From Microbacterium forte (lineage in GTDB: Bacteria; Actinomycetota; Actinomycetes; Actinomycetales; Microbacteriaceae): a stretch of 64,000 bases of DNA. Positions within the stretch are counted from its first letter, which is position 1. Each line of letters opens with the position of its first letter. Shown here in pieces: positions 31,007-40,264 of the stretch. Both the position numbers and the translations under genes were made by a program. The notes below the pieces were generated by a model. The model was not told the origin of the DNA, did not search any database, and saw only the letters and a program-made list of their open reading frames with translations. The DNA lies in contig NZ_CP116871.1 in the NCBI RefSeq assembly GCF_031885415.1, positions 2,108,001 to 2,172,000 of the forward strand. Reading direction: 5' to 3'.

Positions 31007-31831
31007 ATGAAGCCAGCTGAGATCGCACGGATGATCGCTCGTCGACGGTTCTCGAAAGAGTCGGAGCTGCACTGGGTGCCGCGTGATCATCGTTCGGAGA
31101 CTGGCTATGCGAACAACACCTCGTTCGCACCGGTCGACCGAAGTCTCGGCCGTTTGGATTGGTCTGTCATCGACCCCATGAAGGTTCGAGTATCGAAGGG
31201 CGCCAGCCACTTCTTCACAGGATCTGAGTACTTCTGGAGTCGCACCCGCAGCCACGTGTGGTGTGAGTCTCAGTTCGAGCGCGACGAGTTGATGTGGCTC
31301 GATTTTGCCGGACAGGTCGAAAGGGTGTGGTCGCAGCCGTTTGGCGTGGTGTTCGGCGTCCGCTCACCGATGGCCGGTCATTGGCACGTGCCGGATTTCT
31401 TGTTGCAGATGTCGGACGGCTCCTACGCCGTCCGAGATGTGAAGCCGAAGGAACGCATCGACGAGTCCGTGCAACTGCAGTTCGATGAAACCGCACGGCT
31501 GTCGGCAACGCTCGGCTGGCACTACGAGGTGCTCTCCGGTCACAGCGTCCATGCGACTCGCGTGGTCGAATGGTTGTCGGCGTCGCGTCATGACCGTTGC
31601 AGGCCGTCGGCGGACATCGAGGACAAGATCCTCGACGCAGCTACTCAGGGCAAAACACGCCGGGAGTTGTGTGAGCTGGCGTCTCCAGATTGCCCGCTTC
31701 TAGCGTGCGCATGGGTTGACAACCTCGCCTGGCGCAGACTTCTCGCGCTCGACTTGTCGTCCGTATTCAATAGCAACACGCTACTGACTACCGCACATCG
31801 GGAGAGAACGGACGCGATCAGTGTCCGATGA
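31007..31831 (+). CDS. tnsA: TnsA-like transposon endonuclease
   Basis: A 274-residue protein with the restriction-endonuclease-like TnsA fold. It would cut the 5' strands at element ends so that transposition is cut-and-paste. Candidate catalytic residues are E91 (SQFERDELMWLDF; E87 is an alternative), D130 (HWHVPDFLL) and K146 (VRDVKPKE). This is the E-D-xVK pattern seen in Tn7 TnsA. A C-terminal helical domain follows, as needed for TnsC contact. ATG 31007 has GGGAG at good spacing. The start region is duplicated as a remnant at 4181-4226. Confidence 0.85.
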   Translation: MKPAEIARMIARRRFSKESELHWVPRDHRSETGYANNTSFAPVDRSLGRLDWSVIDPMKVRVSKGASHFFTGSEYFWSRTRSHVWCESQFERDELMWLDFAGQVERVWSQPFGVVFGVRSPMAGHWHVPDFLLQMSDGSYAVRDVKPKERIDESVQLQFDETARLSATLGWHYEVLSGHSVHATRVVEWLSASRHDRCRPSADIEDKILDAATQGKTRRELCELASPDCPLLACAWVDNLAWRRLLALDLSSVFNSNTLLTTAHRERTDAISVR

Positions 31832-33857
31832 ACGCAAACTGAAGCTCGGAGACTCTTTCGAGATTGACGGCGAGAGCTGGGTCTGGGTCCACATCATTCC
31901 TGGCCTGGAGGTGAAGCTCCGCTCTGAACACGCGCCCGATCGACACCTGATCATGTCCGTAGACGAGTTCCTGCTCCAGGCCGGAACAGCCCAACGGGAT
32001 CGCAGCGTATCTCTTCGACCGGACGGGGATGCATGGCCGACCGACGTATGCGATATGGAAGCCCATCTCCTTGAGGCGTTCACGGGCAGGCCGATGGATC
32101 CGTTGGCCTCCGCTTCTCGGGCACAATACGACCCTGCGCTGACAACTCAGAACGCACGCGTTGACGCGAAGCTGCTCGAGCTAAAAGGCACGTCACTTGG
32201 GCGAGCGCGCAGCACCTTTCACCTCCTGTGGAAGACGTACCAGCAAGACGGTGCAGCCGGGCTGAATGCCCGCATGCATCGCAAGGGCGAGCAGCGACTC
32301 TCCATCAGCCGGGCAGATGCACGGCTGGTGACGATCATCGATCGATTCCTCGATCGCCAAACGGACAAGTCGACGAGCAGCAAACGCCGGTGCGCTGTCT
32401 TGGTGAGGCGAGAGCTCGAGACCACTTACCCGGGCGATCCTCTATGCGAGATCAAGGCTCGCACCCTCCAGGGCTACATCAACGAGCGGGCGGCCGGCCG
32501 TTACAGCTTCGACAAAGCGACCACCCGGCGAAACACCGATAACAGCCCCAAGCGTCAGTACTACTCCGGGGCTGCCTATCAACTTGGGGAGCGATGCGAG
32601 ATCGATTCAACGAAACTCGACGTTCTCGTCTGGGATGAGAACAGTGAGTTCCGGCCGACACTCACCGTGCTTCTCGATGTCGCAAGCCGGGTACCGCTCG
32701 CTTGGGCGATTCACGCGGACAGCCCTGGCGGATTCGACCATGCACTCCTGCTCGCCCGGGCTGTCATCGGGCGCAAAGCCGTACCTGGTTCGGGAGCAGC
32801 CACCCTCGCGGGATCAGCCACGTTGCCTTCTGACCTGATGAAGCAGGTGAACCCCTACCTCACTGACGATTCTCTGGCCCTCCCGTGGATCTTCCCGCGA
32901 TCGATCACTATCGACGGCGGAGCAGATTTTCGGTCCCGCACGTTCAGAGATGCCTGCAGCGCGTACGGAATCCACAGGGAACTTGCCCCCTCCAGAACGC
33001 CGACGGTAAAGCCACACGTAGAGCGCAACTTCGGCACCCTCTCGACAGACTTCGCCGCATGGCTGGCCGGTTTCGTGGGGAACTCCGTCGCCCATCGGGC
33101 CGCCAAAGACGACCCCACCCTCACCCTGGATTCGCTTCGCCTCATCCTCGACAGCTGGATAACGAACATCTACCTGAACAGGCCTCACCGTGGCTTGAAG
33201 TCGACGAGCTCCCCAGGGCGCATCTTCACCCCGAATCAGATGTACACCGAACTGTTCGCTGTAGGACCCGGCGTCCCGGTGCCTTTCGGAGTTGAGGAGT
33301 ACCTCGCGCTCTTGCCCACGGAACGGCGCATGATCGGTCGTGCAGGGATCGAACTCCACAATCGCCGCTACGACTCATCCCACCTGGAAGATCTCCGCAA
33401 TCGCTCCCTCACGGGCGCTGAACCGGGATCCGCGAAAGCCAGGAAATTCCCAGTGAGCTTCGACCCCTACAACGCCAATGCCGTCTGGGTGCGTCACCCA
33501 GAAACCGGTGTGTGGATCGAGTGCTGGGACATCGCTCTGCGGGAGAAGACAGCACCGATGGTCGCCGAGATCGACATGAAACTCCTTGCCCGATACCCCG
33601 ACGCCGCAATCGACGATCCCGACCGCCGCCGCGAGTGGATCGACCACGTCGAAAGTCGCGAACGAGGAGACAAACGGAAGCGCACCCAGCACAAACGGGA
33701 GCAACAGCGCCTCAAGGTCGAAGCGCAACGTGAACCAGGCCCCTCGACAACGACACCGATCCCACTACGGCAATGGGCCAAACCCGTCGACATCAGCACC
33801 ATCGATTGGACATCCCCCGACATAGATCTCGCGCAAGCAGAGGAGCTTGATTCATGA
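31821..33857 (+). CDS. tnsB: TnsB/TniA-like DDE transposase
   Basis: A 678-residue integrase-core transposase that joins element 3' ends to target DNA. The catalytic triad is D262 (CEIDSTKLDV), D365 (TIDGGADF) and E401 (HVERNFGT), with the 35-residue D-E spacing of DDE enzymes. N-terminal helix-turn-helix regions lie around 100-240 (TFHLLWKTYQQDGAAGLNAR). A beta-barrel and basic C-terminal tail after about 520 match the Mu-type C-domain that binds TnsC. The GTG start overlaps tnsA by 11 bases. Confidence 0.93.
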   Translation: MSDERKLKLGDSFEIDGESWVWVHIIPGLEVKLRSEHAPDRHLIMSVDEFLLQAGTAQRDRSVSLRPDGDAWPTDVCDMEAHLLEAFTGRPMDPLASASRAQYDPALTTQNARVDAKLLELKGTSLGRARSTFHLLWKTYQQDGAAGLNARMHRKGEQRLSISRADARLVTIIDRFLDRQTDKSTSSKRRCAVLVRRELETTYPGDPLCEIKARTLQGYINERAAGRYSFDKATTRRNTDNSPKRQYYSGAAYQLGERCEIDSTKLDVLVWDENSEFRPTLTVLLDVASRVPLAWAIHADSPGGFDHALLLARAVIGRKAVPGSGAATLAGSATLPSDLMKQVNPYLTDDSLALPWIFPRSITIDGGADFRSRTFRDACSAYGIHRELAPSRTPTVKPHVERNFGTLSTDFAAWLAGFVGNSVAHRAAKDDPTLTLDSLRLILDSWITNIYLNRPHRGLKSTSSPGRIFTPNQMYTELFAVGPGVPVPFGVEEYLALLPTERRMIGRAGIELHNRRYDSSHLEDLRNRSLTGAEPGSAKARKFPVSFDPYNANAVWVRHPETGVWIECWDIALREKTAPMVAEIDMKLLARYPDAAIDDPDRRREWIDHVESRERGDKRKRTQHKREQQRLKVEAQREPGPSTTTPIPLRQWAKPVDISTIDWTSPDIDLAQAEELDS

Positions 33858-34897
33858 AGATCACCCCACTCGTCCTCCACCATGACCGCAAGACCAGCCT
33901 TGCAGGGCTTCGAGAAGCATTCGACGCCGAGCCCGCATCCCCGCCGAAGATCACCTTCCGTCAGTACAGAGATCTGGACAGTGAAGCTCGAGAGCTATAC
34001 GACCAAGCTCGCGAAGACTTTCTCCGGCTGACGCTGAGGGTGAAGACACGCGAGCAAGCGGTCTGCGCTCGCATTCTGGAGGACCTCATCCGGATCAACC
34101 CTCGGCTGAAGAACTCGCGGCGCGGGCTGATGATATCCGCGCCGATGTTCTCCGGCAAGACAGAGCTCGCTCTCCTGTTGGCTCGATCCGTAGAACGCAG
34201 ACACGCAGCCCAACACCCCGACTACCTCAGAGACGGAGACGCACCGGTCGTCTGGGTGGAGATGACCGAACACTCGACCGGAAAAGCTCTCCTTGCCCAG
34301 ATCGTGGAGTTTCTCGCCCCCACCATCGTTCTCCCCAAACAGATCGCCACCGACAGGCTGAGGAAGCTTGCCGTCGAGGCCCTCCACCGTCACGGCACGA
34401 AGCTGCTCGTGATTGACGAAGCGCACAAGCTCGGCGGGACTGAACCCTCCAGTGTCATCAAAGCCCTCCAGAACGAGTCTTGTGCGACCGTCGTCCTGGT
34501 TGGAATCAATCTCGACCAAGCATTCAAGACGGGCGACGGCCTGCAAGTCAGCGCACGATGTGACTTCGTCACACTCGACAAGATCGACCCCGCCGTCCAA
34601 GAGGACTTCGAACAATGGATCAAATGGGTCGCCACCTTCGACAGCTTCCTACCACTATGCGGGCACGCCCACGGCCTTCTCACCCGCAACGCCGGCACGC
34701 TAGTCCACGCCGCCGACGGGAAACTCGCCGTTCTCGCGATGATCGTGGACCGCCTCGTCGCGTCCATCTTGCGCGACGAATCGCGCACCTCGGAGACCGT
34801 AACCCGCGAGCGACTCTTCGGGGTTCTCGATACTCTCCGGCGCACCACGCTCAACACACACAACGTCACCCTGGACGACCTGGTGGACGCCGCATGA
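33854..34897 (+). CDS. tnsC: TnsC/TniB-like AAA ATPase
   Basis: A 347-residue ATPase linking target selector and transposase. Walker A lies at A96-PMFSGKT-103, Walker B at LLVIDEAHKL with D188-E189, and sensor I in VVLVGINLDQAF. The N-terminal 90 residues are the usual TniB/TnsC lead segment. It overlaps tnsB and tniQ by 4 bases each. Confidence 0.92.
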   Translation: MKITPLVLHHDRKTSLAGLREAFDAEPASPPKITFRQYRDLDSEARELYDQAREDFLRLTLRVKTREQAVCARILEDLIRINPRLKNSRRGLMISAPMFSGKTELALLLARSVERRHAAQHPDYLRDGDAPVVWVEMTEHSTGKALLAQIVEFLAPTIVLPKQIATDRLRKLAVEALHRHGTKLLVIDEAHKLGGTEPSSVIKALQNESCATVVLVGINLDQAFKTGDGLQVSARCDFVTLDKIDPAVQEDFEQWIKWVATFDSFLPLCGHAHGLLTRNAGTLVHAADGKLAVLAMIVDRLVASILRDESRTSETVTRERLFGVLDTLRRTTLNTHNVTLDDLVDAA

Positions 34898-37221
34898 TCA
34901 GCACGCAGGCGTGGGCGAAACGACCCAAGTGGCATCATCTTGAGACGCCACGCTCCTACGCGCAGCGGCAATGCCGCGCCGCAGGAGTACCGTTCGACTT
35001 CGCCGAGAGGGCACTGACCAGCCGAGCGCAACCGAACATCCACCGCGTCTGGATCGACGACGAAGCGGCCGCTCGGACGGTCGAGGCGACGGCAGGGCGC
35101 CCAGCCGGTCATTACCTCCGCATGAAGCGTCTAGCGCAACCGGACTCCACACGGGCCTACCCGCAGCGCTTCCTGTGCCGCCTATGCAGTGCCGGGGAGA
35201 CGATCGAGCAAATTCCCCACGATCGGGAAAACTTCTGTCTCCGACACCCGAGGCAGATGGTGTGGGTCGGTCCCGGAACCGAACCCGATACCCAGGTGAT
35301 CGTTCCCTTCGATCCCACGCTTCGGAACGCGGAACTCTCCTTCCGTCGACTCGTCGCCACTGGTCGGGTCACCACACAACTGCACGGTCAAGTGTGGGCC
35401 ATGGTGCGCGACAACGAAACGCTCTCCGCCCAGAACGCAGAGACCGGGCAGAATCCGTGCTTGATGAGCGCGGTACGCGAGATCGATCGCCGCGCACATC
35501 TGTACCGCGCGACGGTGCGCGTTCTGCAGATCTTGTCCAATCGTGCACACTGCGCACGATGGCGCACTCAGTCGGCGGCAGATCTACGACTCGACATCAC
35601 CGCAACGTTGGGCCTCACCAACAGCGACATCCTCGTCGAACGCGTGATTCTCTGGCTCCGCCCCCTCCGCCGCCACACCATCCCCACGAAATTCCGCCCC
35701 CTGGAAGCCGCCCTCGACACCGTCGACGTCCCCCGCATCCTCGACACCACCGCCAACTACCCGCTGTGGATCCTCCGCCACCCGAAAGCCATCTCCGAAT
35801 GGGACTGGGATCGCAACCCGCCCACCCGCGACCCCTGGTCCGGAGTCGATGTCTCTCACAAAGCGTGGTGGTTGTGCGAGGAGGGGCACTCCTGGGAAGC
35901 AAGCCCCCACGTGCGAGGCTCTGCCGAGACCAACTGCGAATATTGCATCGGCATGGACTTCTGGCCGGGACACACCGATCTCGGCACCCTGCGGCCAGAC
36001 ATCGCCGCGGAATGGGACACTACCCCAGGAGCCAACCGGGGGGACCCCCATCACGTGAGCGCCACCTCCGCCCGGAAAATCAACTGGAGGTGTACTGCTC
36101 ACGAGCACACCTGGCCCGCCCAGGTGCGCTCCCGCACCACGCAAGAAAGCAAATGCCCCTATTGCAGCGGTAGCCGGGCGATACCGGGTGAAACAGATTT
36201 AGCCACTCTTCACCCCGGCCTCGCAGCAGAGTGGGATCACGAACTCAACGACAGCTCCATCACTCCGGAGACAGTCACCCCCGGATCGGACCGTGTCGTC
36301 TGGTGGCACGGCCACTGCGACCACAGCTGGGACGCGGCTGTCGGTGACCGTTGCTCAGGACACGGGTGCCCGTACTGCTCCAATCAACGCACCCTCGCCG
36401 GTTTCAATGACCTCGCCACCACTCACCCTCATCTCGCCGAACAATGGGACCGCGTCAACTCCAAGTCCGCTTGTGAGGTCACCGCGGGCTCGGATTACCC
36501 CGCAGTATGGCGCTGCGCGCTGAGTCACACATGGGAGCTCCCCGTCTGGGGCCGCACGAAGGACAAGACGGGATGCCCCGTGTGTGCGAATCGCGTCGTC
36601 CTCGCGGGGTTCAATGACTTGGGGACTCTCGATCCTCATTTGGCTTCGGAATGGGACCGCACCCCAGGAGCGAACGACCGGACACCGTCCGAAGTGACCG
36701 TCAGTAGTTCCTATGAAGCCCAATGGCGGTGCGCAGAAAACCACACCTGGCCAGCGACCGTCGCCAACCGACACGCAGGCTCAGGCTGCCCGTCATGCTC
36801 CGGCCGGGTCGCTATCCCGGGAGCCACTGACCTCGCGACACGCAGACCCGATATTGCCGCGCAATGGGATCCCAGCAACGACTGCTCACCGAATCAGGTC
36901 ACGGTCTCCTCCCACGTGAAAGTGTCGTGGATCTGCCACCGCAATCACTCGTGGCCCGCGACAGTCAAAAACCGGACGTCCGGCTGCGGCTGCCCTTACT
37001 GCACAGGAAAGCTACCCATCCCAGGGGAGACCGACCTTGCAACCCTGCGACCCGATCTCGCAGCGCAGTGGGACTCCTCTAACGCCCTCTCGCCCACCGA
37101 GGTCACCGTGGGATCGGGGAGAAAAGTCACCTGGCACTGTGCCTGCGGGTATACATGGCCATCGAGAGTTCAGACCAGAACCCGCAGGCCTCACGCCCGC
37201 TGCCCCGAATGCCGCAAATAG
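34894..37221 (+). CDS. TniQ/TnsD-like target selector with seven zinc-ribbon repeats
   Basis: A 775-residue protein in the position of TniQ/TnsD. The N-terminal 280 residues contain a zinc-finger-like C95xxC98 (FLCRLC) and C115xxH118 (FCLRH), then a helical region. From about residue 288 to the end there are seven tandem repeats of 60-72 residues. Each has a (L)AT-P-LA-(E/Q)WD start, a W-C---H-W centre and a CPYC-type end, like the DUF4379 treble-clef/zinc-ribbon family. The repeats probably read DNA sequence or structure at the target site. Ordinary TnsD proteins lack this array. Gene position supports target selection; the specificity is unknown. Confidence 0.75.
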   Translation: MISTQAWAKRPKWHHLETPRSYAQRQCRAAGVPFDFAERALTSRAQPNIHRVWIDDEAAARTVEATAGRPAGHYLRMKRLAQPDSTRAYPQRFLCRLCSAGETIEQIPHDRENFCLRHPRQMVWVGPGTEPDTQVIVPFDPTLRNAELSFRRLVATGRVTTQLHGQVWAMVRDNETLSAQNAETGQNPCLMSAVREIDRRAHLYRATVRVLQILSNRAHCARWRTQSAADLRLDITATLGLTNSDILVERVILWLRPLRRHTIPTKFRPLEAALDTVDVPRILDTTANYPLWILRHPKAISEWDWDRNPPTRDPWSGVDVSHKAWWLCEEGHSWEASPHVRGSAETNCEYCIGMDFWPGHTDLGTLRPDIAAEWDTTPGANRGDPHHVSATSARKINWRCTAHEHTWPAQVRSRTTQESKCPYCSGSRAIPGETDLATLHPGLAAEWDHELNDSSITPETVTPGSDRVVWWHGHCDHSWDAAVGDRCSGHGCPYCSNQRTLAGFNDLATTHPHLAEQWDRVNSKSACEVTAGSDYPAVWRCALSHTWELPVWGRTKDKTGCPVCANRVVLAGFNDLGTLDPHLASEWDRTPGANDRTPSEVTVSSSYEAQWRCAENHTWPATVANRHAGSGCPSCSGRVAIPGATDLATRRPDIAAQWDPSNDCSPNQVTVSSHVKVSWICHRNHSWPATVKNRTSGCGCPYCTGKLPIPGETDLATLRPDLAAQWDSSNALSPTEVTVGSGRKVTWHCACGYTWPSRVQTRTRRPHARCPECRK

Positions 37222-37415
37222 CGACACTCCAGGTTCCAACGCCATCGAGCTCGCACTTGGCAATGCTGACCCCCTCGAGCACGAAGGACAAAGGCTCACG
37301 TGTTCGCTGCTCGCCCAAACGCGAGCGAGTCGAGAAGCGCTGAAGGCCTGACCAAGGTCGCACTGCCGACTCGCCGTTCACGTCAGCGTCGCGGATTGTC
37401 GAGCGCGTGCGCTTC

Positions 37416-37823
37416 TCAGAGGAGCTCGCTCACCAGCTGTTCGATGCGACCACGGATATCGTCGCGGATGGGCCGTACGGCGTCGATGCCCTGGCCAGCG
37501 GGGTCGTCGAGCTTCCAGTCTTCGTAGCGCTTTCCGGGGAAGAACGGGCAGGCGTCGCCACAACCCATGGTGATCACGACGTCAGAGGCCTGCACCGCCT
37601 CGGTGGTGAGGACCTTGGGCTGCTCGGCGGTGATGTCGATACCAAGTTCCTGCATCGCGTCGACGGCGGTGGGGTTGATCTGATCCGCAGGCATGGACCC
37701 GGCCGAGCGCACTTCGATACGGTCGCCAGCGATCTCGCGGAGGAACCCGGCCGCCATCTGCGACCGTCCGGCATTGTGAACGCAGACGAAGAGGACGGAC
37801 GGCTTGACGGTGGTGTCAGTCAT
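37416..37823 (-). CDS. arsC: Thioredoxin-coupled arsenate reductase
   Basis: A 135-residue enzyme of the low-molecular-weight phosphatase fold that reduces arsenate to arsenite. The active-site loop is C14-VHNAG-R20; C88 and C92 (MGCGDACPFFPG) are the relay cysteines of the thioredoxin-coupled class, and KRYEDWKLDDPAG carries the general acid. It is the last gene of the minus-strand ars operon, 28 bases after the ArsR-ArsC fusion. The thioredoxin system it needs is encoded upstream in the same operon. Confidence 0.92.
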   Translation of the reverse strand: MTDTTVKPSVLFVCVHNAGRSQMAAGFLREIAGDRIEVRSAGSMPADQINPTAVDAMQELGIDITAEQPKVLTTEAVQASDVVITMGCGDACPFFPGKRYEDWKLDDPAGQGIDAVRPIRDDIRGRIEQLVSELL

Positions 37824-37851
37824 GTTTGCTCCTGAATGGGCGGTAGAGGGG

Positions 37852-38847
37852 TTAGCGGAGAAGGTCGTCGACGAGAACATGGACGCGTGCGGCGATATCG
37901 TCACGGATCGCTTCGACGCCTTCGCGAGACGCGAGAGCGGGGTCACCCACCGCCCAGTCGTCGTACCGAACGCCGGGGATGATCGGGCAAACGTCCCCGC
38001 AGCCCATCGTGACGACCACATCTGCCGCGCGCACCGCGTCGTCGGTGAGCGGCTTGGGATACCGATCGGCGGCAATGTCACCTTCGATGTCCGTGAGCAA
38101 TGATCGCACATGGGGGTGGATGACGTCCGCGGGATTCGACCCTGCGGAGCGCGCAACGACCTTGCCGCCGCTGATCTGATTCACGAGTGCTGCGGCGAGC
38201 TGGGAGCGTCCGGCGTTCGCGACGCACACAAACAGCACCTGCGGGACGGAAGAGACGCGGTCTCTGGTGAGGTCAGCGAGGCGCTGCCGGGCGAACCTCT
38301 CGGTCAAGGGGATCAATGCAGAGGTGACGCGAGCAGTGCGGGCAAGGGACGTGTACGACTCGCGGACGATGGTGAGCACCACGTCCGCGTCAACCTCCGG
38401 AATCTCGGCGGCGAGCTCATCGGCAAGATGAGTCACGCGCGCGTCGAAGTCGGGTCGAGTGCTCGCATCCGTGTGCTCAACGCTCCACGGCTCACTCACG
38501 GTCGCAGGTGCGAACGAGTCCAGGAGAGCGGTGACCGCGCCTCGGCGGTTCGGGTTGATGCGGTACCAGACCCAGGTGCCACGCCGCTCGGAGACGAGGA
38601 CATCCACGTCTTTGAGGACTTTCAGGTGGTGCGACACGGTGGGCTGGGAGACGTCGGCCAGTTCGGCCAGGTCGCACACGCACGATTCTCCGCGGGGATC
38701 GGAGGCGATGGCCGACAGCATGCGCAGCCTGAGCGGGTCGGACAGCGCTTTTAGCGTCGCTGCGACCGAGGTGGCAGCGTCGATGCCGATCGCGTGGGTG
38801 GCGACGGGACTGCAGGTGTCGCCGGTGGTCGTCAGTGTGACGTTCAT
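37852..38847 (-). CDS. ArsR-ArsC fusion: repressor joined to arsenate reductase
   Basis: A 331-residue fusion. Residues 25-110 are an ArsR winged helix with the arsenite site C56-V-C58 (ESCVCDL) and recognition helix SQPTVSHHLKVL. Residues 135-195 form a three-helix spacer, and 200-331 an arsenate reductase with the loop C208-VANAG-R and relay MGCGDVC. One polypeptide thus senses the product of its own catalytic domain. It ends 28 bases before a stand-alone arsC and starts 2 bases after acr3. Confidence 0.92.
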   Translation of the reverse strand: MNVTLTTTGDTCSPVATHAIGIDAATSVAATLKALSDPLRLRMLSAIASDPRGESCVCDLAELADVSQPTVSHHLKVLKDVDVLVSERRGTWVWYRINPNRRGAVTALLDSFAPATVSEPWSVEHTDASTRPDFDARVTHLADELAAEIPEVDADVVLTIVRESYTSLARTARVTSALIPLTERFARQRLADLTRDRVSSVPQVLFVCVANAGRSQLAAALVNQISGGKVVARSAGSNPADVIHPHVRSLLTDIEGDIAADRYPKPLTDDAVRAADVVVTMGCGDVCPIIPGVRYDDWAVGDPALASREGVEAIRDDIAARVHVLVDDLLR

Positions 38848-38849
38848 GG

Positions 38850-39941
38850 CTACATCCTTTCAGCGGTGTACGGGTTGGTGTGGAACCAGCGTCGGGCCGC
38901 CCACAGGGAGACGTAAACGAGTCCGACGAGCACGGGGACCTCGATCAGTGGGCCGACGACGCCGGCGAGGGCCTGACCGGAGGTGGCCCCGAAGGTGCCG
39001 ATGGCGACGGCGATGGCGAGTTCGAAGTTGTTGCCCGCGGCCGTGAACGCCAGCGTGGAGGATCGGGCGTATCCGAGCCCGAGCGCCTTCCCGGTGAACA
39101 GTCCGATGAACCACATCACGGCGAAGTACGCCAACAGCGGGAGGGCGATACGGGCCACATCCCACGGCCGGTTGGTGACCTGCTCGCCCTGCAGGGCGAA
39201 CAGCAACACAATCGTGAACAGCAGGCCGTACAGCGCCCACGGTCCGATCTTGGGAAGGAACTTCTCTTCGTACCAGTCGCGGCCCTTCGCACGCTCCCCG
39301 ATCAGGCGGGAGGCGAAGCCGGCGATCAGGGGGATGCCGAGGAAGACGAGGACATTGAGGGCGATCTGCCAGACCGAGATCTCCAGTCCCTGCGAGTCCA
39401 GTCCGAGCCATCCGGGGAGCACGGTGAGGTAGAACCAACCGAGCAGGGAGAAGGCGATGACCTGGAACACGGAGTTGATGGCGACAAGGACGGCGGCGGC
39501 TTCCCGATCGCCGCAGGCGAGATCGTTCCAGATGACGACCATCGCGATGCAGCGGGCCAGGCCCACGATGATGAGGCCGGTGCGGTACTCGGGGAGATCC
39601 GGAAGGAACGCCCAGGCGAGGGCGAACATCAGTGCCGGTCCGACGACCCAGTTCAGAGCGAGTGAGGAGATGAGTAGCTTCTTGTCGCCGGTGACAGCGG
39701 CGACTTTGTCGTAGCGGACCTTCGCGAGGACCGGGTACATCATCACCAGCAGGCCGAGAGCGATCGGCACAGAGATGCCGCCAACCTCAATGTGTGCGAG
39801 GAGGTCGGAGACGCCAGGGATGAAGCGGCCGACGAGGATTCCGGCGACCATAGCCAGTCCGATCCACAGCGGCAACCATCGGTCAAGGGTCGACAGGCGG
39901 CGGGTCGTCGTTGTGGGGGTGGGTGCGGTTGCGGTGCTCAT
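38850..39941 (-). CDS. arsB: Acr3-type arsenite efflux transporter
   Basis: A 363-residue exporter of the ACR3 family with ten helices. The essential cysteine is C131 in GLARCIAMVVIWNDLACGD. The family segments NWVVGPALMFALAWAFL and TAAGNNFELAIAVAIGTFG (with the conserved Glu) are present. It extrudes the arsenite made by the ArsC enzymes. Its start overlaps trxA by 4 bases. Confidence 0.95.
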   Translation of the reverse strand: MSTATAPTPTTTTRRLSTLDRWLPLWIGLAMVAGILVGRFIPGVSDLLAHIEVGGISVPIALGLLVMMYPVLAKVRYDKVAAVTGDKKLLISSLALNWVVGPALMFALAWAFLPDLPEYRTGLIIVGLARCIAMVVIWNDLACGDREAAAVLVAINSVFQVIAFSLLGWFYLTVLPGWLGLDSQGLEISVWQIALNVLVFLGIPLIAGFASRLIGERAKGRDWYEEKFLPKIGPWALYGLLFTIVLLFALQGEQVTNRPWDVARIALPLLAYFAVMWFIGLFTGKALGLGYARSSTLAFTAAGNNFELAIAVAIGTFGATSGQALAGVVGPLIEVPVLVGLVYVSLWAARRWFHTNPYTAERM

Positions 39942-40264
39942 GCGAGGAGCGCCTCCATCTTCTCTGCGATTACGGGCTTGGCGTGGGCGCCGATGAGCAT
40001 GTCAACGCGCGCACCCTGGTTGTAGAAGACCAGCGTGGGGATCGAGGTGACGCCGATGGCGGTCACCGTGGCCGGGTTCTGGTCGGCGTCGAGCTTCACG
40101 ATCTTGACCCGCCCGTCGTACTCGACGGCGAGCTGGTTCAGAAGCGGTGCGATCTGCTTACACGGACCGCACCAGGTGGCCCAGATGTCCACCACGACGG
40201 GGATCTCGGAGTCGGTGACTTCGTTCTGGAATGTGGCGTCGGTGACCACGATCGGGAAACTCAT
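39938..40264 (-). CDS. trxA: Thioredoxin
   Basis: A 108-residue classic thioredoxin: [17 protein letters not shown] with C32 and C35, and the cis-Pro loop [14 protein letters not shown]. It reduces the ArsC relay disulfide and takes electrons from the TrxB encoded just upstream. It overlaps trxB and acr3 by 4 bases each, so it is a committed operon member. Confidence 0.95.
   Translation of the reverse strand: MSFPIVVTDATFQNEVTDSEIPVVVDIWATWCGPCKQIAPLLNQLAVEYDGRVKIVKLDADQNPATVTAIGVTSIPTLVFYNQGARVDMLIGAHAKPVIAEKMEALLA

Larger units (their letters stand above)
31007..37221 (+). mobile_element. Tn7-like transposition core (tnsA-tnsB-tnsC-tniQ)
   Basis: Four genes in one operon with 11-, 4- and 4-base overlaps: TnsA endonuclease, TnsB DDE transposase, TnsC AAA ATPase and a TniQ/TnsD-like target selector. 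This is the full cut-and-paste set of Tn7-like elements. All four frames are open and catalytic residues are present, so it may be active. The right end was not found; the ars genes downstream could be cargo. Confidence 0.8.
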
